Part shown: positions 60,622-64,000 of the stretch, in pieces
How the letters are laid out: the number at the start of each line of letters is the position of its first letter
Numbering within the stretch: position 1 is the first letter of the stretch
Origin: Bradyrhizobium algeriense
GTDB taxonomy: Bacteria > Pseudomonadota > Alphaproteobacteria > Rhizobiales > Xanthobacteraceae
DNA: 64,000 nucleotides
NCBI RefSeq assembly: GCF_003062295.1
Contig: NZ_PYCN01000013.1
Span: 120,096-184,095, forward strand
Direction of reading: 5' to 3'
The notes under the pieces: model-generated
Databases searched by the model: none
Told to the model about the DNA's origin: nothing
What the model saw: only the letters and a program-made list of their open reading frames with translations
Made by a program: the position numbers and the translations under genes

Positions 60622-60726
60622 AAACTCAACGGTGTCGAACCCTACGCTTACCTGTGCAACGTGCTCATACGAATGGTGGATGGTCACCCCATCAACCGCC
60701 TCGACGAACTGCTGCCGTGGACCTGA
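60622..60726 (+). pseudogene. IS66 TnpC transposase C-terminal remnant
   Basis: The last 34 codons read KLNGVEPYAYLCNVLIRMVD, then GHPINRLDELLPWT and stop. This is the canonical end of IS66 TnpC transposases (NGVEPYAYL ... DELLPW). It lies 32 bases before the right inverted repeat, the position expected. The remaining 450 or so residues are deleted. Confidence 0.85.
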
Positions 60727-60918
60727 AAACAGAAAATCATGTCAAGACCTGACTGATGTGCAAGCTCCGGACGCTTACCTTCGCTCGTTCACCCGTTGGT
60801 CTCAATGGAAGAGCTTGCTTGACCGCAGGTTCGCGATCTGCCCGAACGAAGACTCAGCGGCATACCGGGGAAGGTGCGCGCCTTTTTCTGACACGCACGA
60901 TCGCTGTCATGGGCAACT

Positions 60919-61458
60919 TCAAATATTTGGATTCCAGGTCCAGAGCGGATGCGCCACGCCCAGGACGTCGCAGCGCAGCACCGGGCCGAAGTATCGCGAG
61001 TCGAACGAATGAGGGTGCGGCTGCAGCAGGAAAAATTCTCCTTCAACAAGCCGCAAGCAGCCTTCCCAGGTTGGCAGGGGCCGTCCCCCTCGATCGTTCT
61101 GAAGCACCTCTACAATGACCTTTCCATTGACCAAGATCGATTCGATCGGTGCTTTGGCGCGGCACACTTCATCGCCGCCGGCCGCAGCCACCTGCTTCAG
61201 AAGGGGTACCGGCCCGGGCAAAACACCATGCGCGATGATCAGGAGCTCAATAGCCGGCGGCGGTCTGAACAGCGCCAGTTCACCGTGCGCGGGCAGCCGT
61301 TGCTCCAGATAGTAGAAGCCGAGTGGCGCACTGCCCGAGGCATTATAGATCAACAGCGGCATCCCGTTCGCGAAGGAAATCAGCACTGCGATGATGCTGG
61401 CGCACATGGCCGAGAGCACGGCCCGTTGGCGCCAGGGACTTGCGCGATCAATCAGCAT
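60919..61458 (-). CDS. traF: Conjugative transfer signal peptidase TraF (S26 family)
   Basis: This 179-residue membrane serine peptidase has one N-terminal helix (VLSAMCASIIAVLISFANGMPL). The catalytic serine lies in NASGSAPLGFYYL and the lysine in LLKQVAAAGGDEVC, with the C-terminal FFLLQPHPHSFDSRYFGPV box typical of TraF/S26. It processes the pilin TrbC. The ATG at 61458 overlaps the AlpA-like gene by 11 bases; an upstream start would lie wholly inside that gene. It is in the operon order DUF2285, AlpA, TraF. Confidence 0.92.
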   Translation of the reverse strand: MLIDRASPWRQRAVLSAMCASIIAVLISFANGMPLLIYNASGSAPLGFYYLEQRLPAHGELALFRPPPAIELLIIAHGVLPGPVPLLKQVAAAGGDEVCRAKAPIESILVNGKVIVEVLQNDRGGRPLPTWEGCLRLVEGEFFLLQPHPHSFDSRYFGPVLRCDVLGVAHPLWTWNPNI

Positions 61459-61666
61459 CGGAGGTTGACCTCCGCTTATTGGCTTGCGAATATTCGATGA
61501 GGTCTTCGATGTGGTAGCGGACATAGCGTCCGTGCTTGCGGTAGGCGGGCCCTCTGCCGTTCACCCGCATTTTTTCAAGGGTATTCTTGGTGAGGCGCAG
61601 CCAGGCGGCAGCCTCTACCGTGTTGAGAAACGGCTTATCGGACTCTTTGTCGTCACTCTTCGTCAT
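61448..61666 (-). CDS. AlpA/excisionase-like helix-turn-helix protein
   Basis: This is a 72-residue HTH_17 protein: FLNTVEAAAWLRLTKNTLEKMRVNGRGPAYRKHGRYVRY, the winged-helix fold of excisionase-family and AlpA regulators. In integrative elements this gene lies between the DUF2285 gene and traF and is proposed to regulate transfer or excision. Its stop overlaps the traF start. Confidence 0.88.
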   Translation of the reverse strand: MTKSDDKESDKPFLNTVEAAAWLRLTKNTLEKMRVNGRGPAYRKHGRYVRYHIEDLIEYSQANKRRSTSDAD

Positions 61667-61819
61667 TTCCGAGGCTCCTTGTCACCTACCTCATCAAGCA
61701 CGAGGCGTGAGAAGAAGCGTCGTCACATTGGCAACCTAATTGGGAGTGGCGAATGCGGCAGGGTCAGTTTCGCCATCCCGCGAAAGCAAGTCTCGTCAAG
61801 CAGCCGCGACAAGAAGCGG

Positions 61820-62623
61820 CTAGCTCAGGAGATCGCGATAGCCGCCCTTCATCAATTCGGATCCCTTGGCAACAAGCCGTCGCGTGCGATCCTTCAGGAA
61901 TTGACTGTGCCCGTGCCATTCCTCCGCAACTTTTTTCTCCCCGAAGATCGTGATTGCGATCTGGCGGTAGGTCTTGCCCTCCAGGCTTTCATCGAGCGCG
62001 ATCAGGGCGTGGTGCATACGTTCGTCGCTTGCGAACGGCGGCGTTTGTATCGTCCTCTGGCCAGGCTCGGTGAAACGCTTCAGGCGCTTCAGAAGCTCGA
62101 TTTGCGCGGAGAGGTCGCCGAGGCCATGGAGCTCAAAGACCGGCGCAAAGGGCGCAGTCAGGGCAGGAAGACCGCGAATTTCGAGGGGGACATGAACGCC
62201 CGCTCCCTTCACCAACACCAATGGGATCTCGTCGACACCGATGACCGCCATTCGATTGACCTTGAAGTCCGCAAGCGTGGACGGCGGCGTGTTTTCGTTG
62301 CCATTTCGCATTTGGGCGTTGAGGCGGATCACCCGCTTCAGGGCATCGACGTGCCAGAACACCGGTGCCTGCCGGGCGCGTAGCGCGGGGTCGGCAAAGG
62401 CATAAAGTCCCCATCGTTCGGCGCGAGGAAAGCGTCGCCGCAGACGCAACAGCCAGGTCCCATCGCAAAGTCTGATGTACGGCAGACGTCGAGGAACGGA
62501 GCCTCGCCACTCGGCGATATAGTCTTTGTTCCGGCGCAAGAACTCCCACGCCCAGTCGCATGGGTCATAGCCCGCCGGATCAAGGCGAGCGCTGCCATCG
62601 CGCGGACGGCGGTGCGAAGACAT
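61820..62623 (-). CDS. DUF2285 protein of the integrative element
   Basis: In this 267-residue protein, residues about 12-35 (DPAGYDPCDWAWEFLRRNKDYIAEW) form the conserved N-terminal domain of these proteins, and DUF2285 makes up the C-terminal part (HALIALDESLEGKTYRQIAITIFGEKKVAEEW, then LKDRTRRLVAKGSELMKGGYRDLL). Members are universal next to traF and rlxS genes in rhizobial integrative elements and are thought to be DNA-binding. The start MSSHRRPRDG is tentative; the frame opens further to 62662. Confidence 0.85.
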   Translation of the reverse strand: MSSHRRPRDGSARLDPAGYDPCDWAWEFLRRNKDYIAEWRGSVPRRLPYIRLCDGTWLLRLRRRFPRAERWGLYAFADPALRARQAPVFWHVDALKRVIRLNAQMRNGNENTPPSTLADFKVNRMAVIGVDEIPLVLVKGAGVHVPLEIRGLPALTAPFAPVFELHGLGDLSAQIELLKRLKRFTEPGQRTIQTPPFASDERMHHALIALDESLEGKTYRQIAITIFGEKKVAEEWHGHSQFLKDRTRRLVAKGSELMKGGYRDLLS

Positions 62624-63009
62624 GTCGGGATGGTTCAGGGCCTGCCCCAAGCTAGAAGGCACTTCGGAGTGCTGATCGTTTCGGCCAAATGGGGCAACAG
62701 AACGGCCCAGCGGGTACTTTTGGGCGCCGATTGCATCAGTCCGCCAGTGTCCCGATCATACCCGCGCAAGTTTCTGCTGGTGTCTTAGCGGATCGCCCAA
62801 CGCCGGATCACATAATGCAAATCGGCCGTGGTTGCGAGAACCCTTCTCTCGCCCCCGTGCTGACCCCACGGCAGACACTCGAGCGCGGTAGCCCACGAAC
62901 AAGACGTCTCAATGTCAATCTTGCAAATTCCATGGTACGCTTTCTCGTGTGCGGGCCGATTCCGGTCTGCGCAGTAAGCGATCTCATTTGAGATTTAACG
63001 GAGGGGCAT
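62624..63009. other. Region without a convincing gene upstream of the DUF2285 gene
   Basis: About 385 bases. Plus-strand and minus-strand frames exist but none reads as a protein. It probably contains the promoter of the DUF2285-AlpA-traF operon and, at 63000-63006, the ribosome-binding site of the lysine-rich peptide. Confidence 0.4.
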
Positions 63010-63081
63010 ATGGCCAAGAAAGCGAAGAAGGCGAAGAAGACCACCGGGAAAAAGGCCAAAAAGAAGAAGATGAAGAAGTAA
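63010..63081 (+). CDS. Lysine-rich micro-peptide, 23 residues
   Basis: The reading frame is MAKKAKKAKKTTGKKAKKKK then MKK, with 14 lysines in 23 residues. A very strong ribosome-binding site (GGAGGGG at 63000-63006) precedes the ATG, which argues that it is translated. Such peptides resemble the tails of histone-H1-like or AlgP-type proteins and would bind DNA or RNA. I have no assigned family. It is separate from the neighbouring element genes. Confidence 0.6.
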   Translation: MAKKAKKAKKTTGKKAKKKKMKK

Positions 63082-63274
63082 GTCTTCGACGACCTTCTGC
63101 TCGTTCCGAGCAAGATGCATGCTGCGGCAACGTTTGCACTCGTCGACCTCGCTTTGGTCTGAATGGACCGATCAATGGTTGGGCCGGACCGCATGGCGCC
63201 TTAGGCACCGTGCAGTCCGGCCCTCAAATTCTTACAGCCTTTCCGGCAGCTCTGCCCTGAGTTGGCCGAGGCCT

Positions 63275-63424
63275 TTAATGAAACCCATTCATCACCGTCA
63301 CGACCTTCGATAGCAGGACGCCAGTCGACATCAGCGCGGCAAGGCTGATGATCATTTGCGCCAGGCAAGTGCGCTTAAGCGTCACCGCTTGTGGATCGGG
63401 AAACACCATGAACGGACTCGCCAT
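63275..63424 (-). CDS. Small one-helix membrane protein, 49 residues
   Basis: The protein starts MASPFMVFPDPQAVTLKRTC and continues with a hydrophobic segment (LAQMIISLAALMSTGVLL), ending SKVVTVMNGFH. A GGAG site lies seven bases upstream of the ATG. It is too short to assign. The gene is convergent with the lysine-rich peptide gene. Confidence 0.5.
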   Translation of the reverse strand: MASPFMVFPDPQAVTLKRTCLAQMIISLAALMSTGVLLSKVVTVMNGFH

Positions 63425-63634
63425 CGTCAGCTCCGTGAAGCGGTGAACGCGTTTATAGTGGCCGAGAAATAGGGCGTCGCGCCGATCGCGATGCAGTATA
63501 TTTGTTGCCCGTAAGGTTGACTCTTCACCGACTCGGCTGCGGCAAACTCGGGGGCACGAATTGAGGCGCCGCGCCGAATCGGTTGGCCTTAAGTTCAGGT
63601 AAACAAAAGATTAACGGCTTCCGTCGCACGGCTA

Positions 63635-63665
63635 AAAGGCCCCGCCCGAGTGGGTCGGGCGGGGC
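63635..63665 (-). terminator. Rho-independent terminator after the DUF736 remnant
   Basis: GCCCCGCCCGA (63639-63649) pairs perfectly with TCGGGCGGGGC (63655-63665) across a 5-base loop. On the minus strand it is followed by C then TTTT (63634-63637). It lies 16 bases after the stop of the DUF736 gene and is oriented to end its transcription. Confidence 0.85.
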
Positions 63666-63680
63666 TCGGTGGAGAGAACC

Positions 63681-63848
63681 TCAGTCGCCGTTCTTCCGCG
63701 GCCGCGACCAGAGCAGGGCATGACCTTCGTTTTCATCCTCGAACAGGTTCGCATAGATCGGCGCGTTGAACGAAGGATCATCGAGCTTGAGCGAGAGGTA
63801 GTCGCGGCCCTCCTCCGAGCGCTTCGACCAGGCTGCCCCGATCTCGGC
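63681..63848 (-). pseudogene. DUF736 protein, C-terminal half only
   Basis: The visible 55 residues (AEIGAAWSKRSEEGRDYLSL, then KLDDPSFNAPIYANLFED and ALLWSRPRKNGD) are the second half of DUF736, a protein of about 100 residues common in integrative elements beside conjugation genes. The N-terminal half is missing. Similarity stops at 63848, exactly where the recombinase-type terminal repeat with a 20-bp palindrome begins. A short upstream start codon exists (63872), but the chain would lack its N-terminal fold. Confidence 0.8.
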
Positions 63849-63849
63849 A

Positions 63850-63960
63850 TTATGTGGTGCACCACATAACACCGATTATGCGAAGCGGAGCATTATGCGG
63901 AGCGATGTCGTCTGAGCGCAGGTTTTCCGCGGGTTTCTGGCTCGCCGCGCTCCACATAAT
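63850..63960. repeat. RIT-like element end with a 20-bp palindrome
   Basis: TTATGTGGTGCACCACATAA at 63850-63869 is a perfect palindrome. It is followed by ATTATGCGAAG, then ATTATGCGGAGCG (63892-63904), which pairs with CTCCACATAAT (63950-63960) with one mismatch. The same 13-mer ATTATGCGGAGCG occurs at 59953-59965 in the recombinase remnant inside IS66. The rest of the element lies outside the window. Confidence 0.65.
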
Positions 63961-64000
63961 CCCGAGGGAAGAGCTGCGACGGCTCGGCGGGCGAGCCGTC

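Larger units (their letters stand above)
58930..60778. mobile_element. Degenerate IS66-family insertion sequence with 21-bp inverted repeats and 8-bp target duplication
   Basis: The left inverted repeat (58930-58950, starting GTAAGCGTCCGGAG) is exactly complementary to the right one (60758-60778). Both are flanked by the direct repeat CTTCGCTC (58922-58929 and 60779-60786), the 8-bp duplication typical of IS66. Inside are an orf1-type tnpA, only the first codons of tnpB, and only the last codons of tnpC. The middle has been replaced by tyrosine-recombinase fragments. It sits between relaxase and traF. Confidence 0.92.

Overview
The window looks like chromosomal DNA of a Bradyrhizobium-type alphaproteobacterium (Nitrobacteraceae). 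This rests on the uniformly high GC, the rhizobial style of the Kdp, CorA and FdsAB proteins, the REP-like hairpins, and a Trb/DUF3363-relaxase conjugation module of the kind carried by rhizobial integrative and conjugative elements. It is an inference; no 16S or marker gene is present.

Core part (1-29.9 kb). At the left edge is the end of a kdp potassium-ATPase operon (kdpB partial, kdpA, KdpF and two other micro-membrane proteins). Then come small conserved proteins, a DapA-like protein without its catalytic residues, a CorA magnesium channel and a LysM envelope protein. From 8.5 to 22.8 kb is a coherent formate/molybdenum-cofactor cluster: NAD-linked formate dehydrogenase (fdsA, fused fdsB), an OxlT-type oxalate/formate MFS carrier, a histidine kinase with an NtrC-type sigma-54 activator, a TusA-like sulfur carrier, moeA, mobB, fdhD and mobA. 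A sigma-54 promoter with two upstream palindromic sites lies in front of the carrier gene. Next are a frameshifted FAD monooxygenase, two more MoeA-family genes (one fused to a periplasmic-binding-like domain), two solute-binding proteins and a CAU-anticodon tRNA, probably tRNA-Ile2.

Accessory part (about 29.9-42.9 kb). Immediately after the tRNA the content becomes accessory. It includes an Eco1/ESCO-like zinc-finger acetyltransferase, a membrane HerA-type ATPase, a 17-residue-repeat protein and a DUF4238 remnant. Then follows a tightly packed six-gene minus-strand operon: a double ubiquitin-like protein fused to an E2, an E1-JAB fusion, a DUF6527 protein, a helical protein, an HExxH protease and a dCTP deaminase-like enzyme. 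Divergent from it is an RHH, GNAT, XRE, ImmA/IrrE operon. This block is the best candidate for a new or unusual defence system.

Conjugative part (about 43-64 kb). A near-complete mating-pair module (DUF2274, trbI, G, F, L, J, E, D, C, B, an RHH gene, traG) is followed by an NTP_transf_8 nucleotidyltransferase with a tandem operator pair, a DUF3363 relaxase, TraF, an AlpA-like protein and a DUF2285 protein. An IS66-family element with perfect inverted repeats and an 8-bp target duplication sits between relaxase and traF. Its transposase genes have been gutted by remnants of tyrosine-recombinase (RIT-like) elements. A second RIT-like end truncates a DUF736 gene at the right edge.
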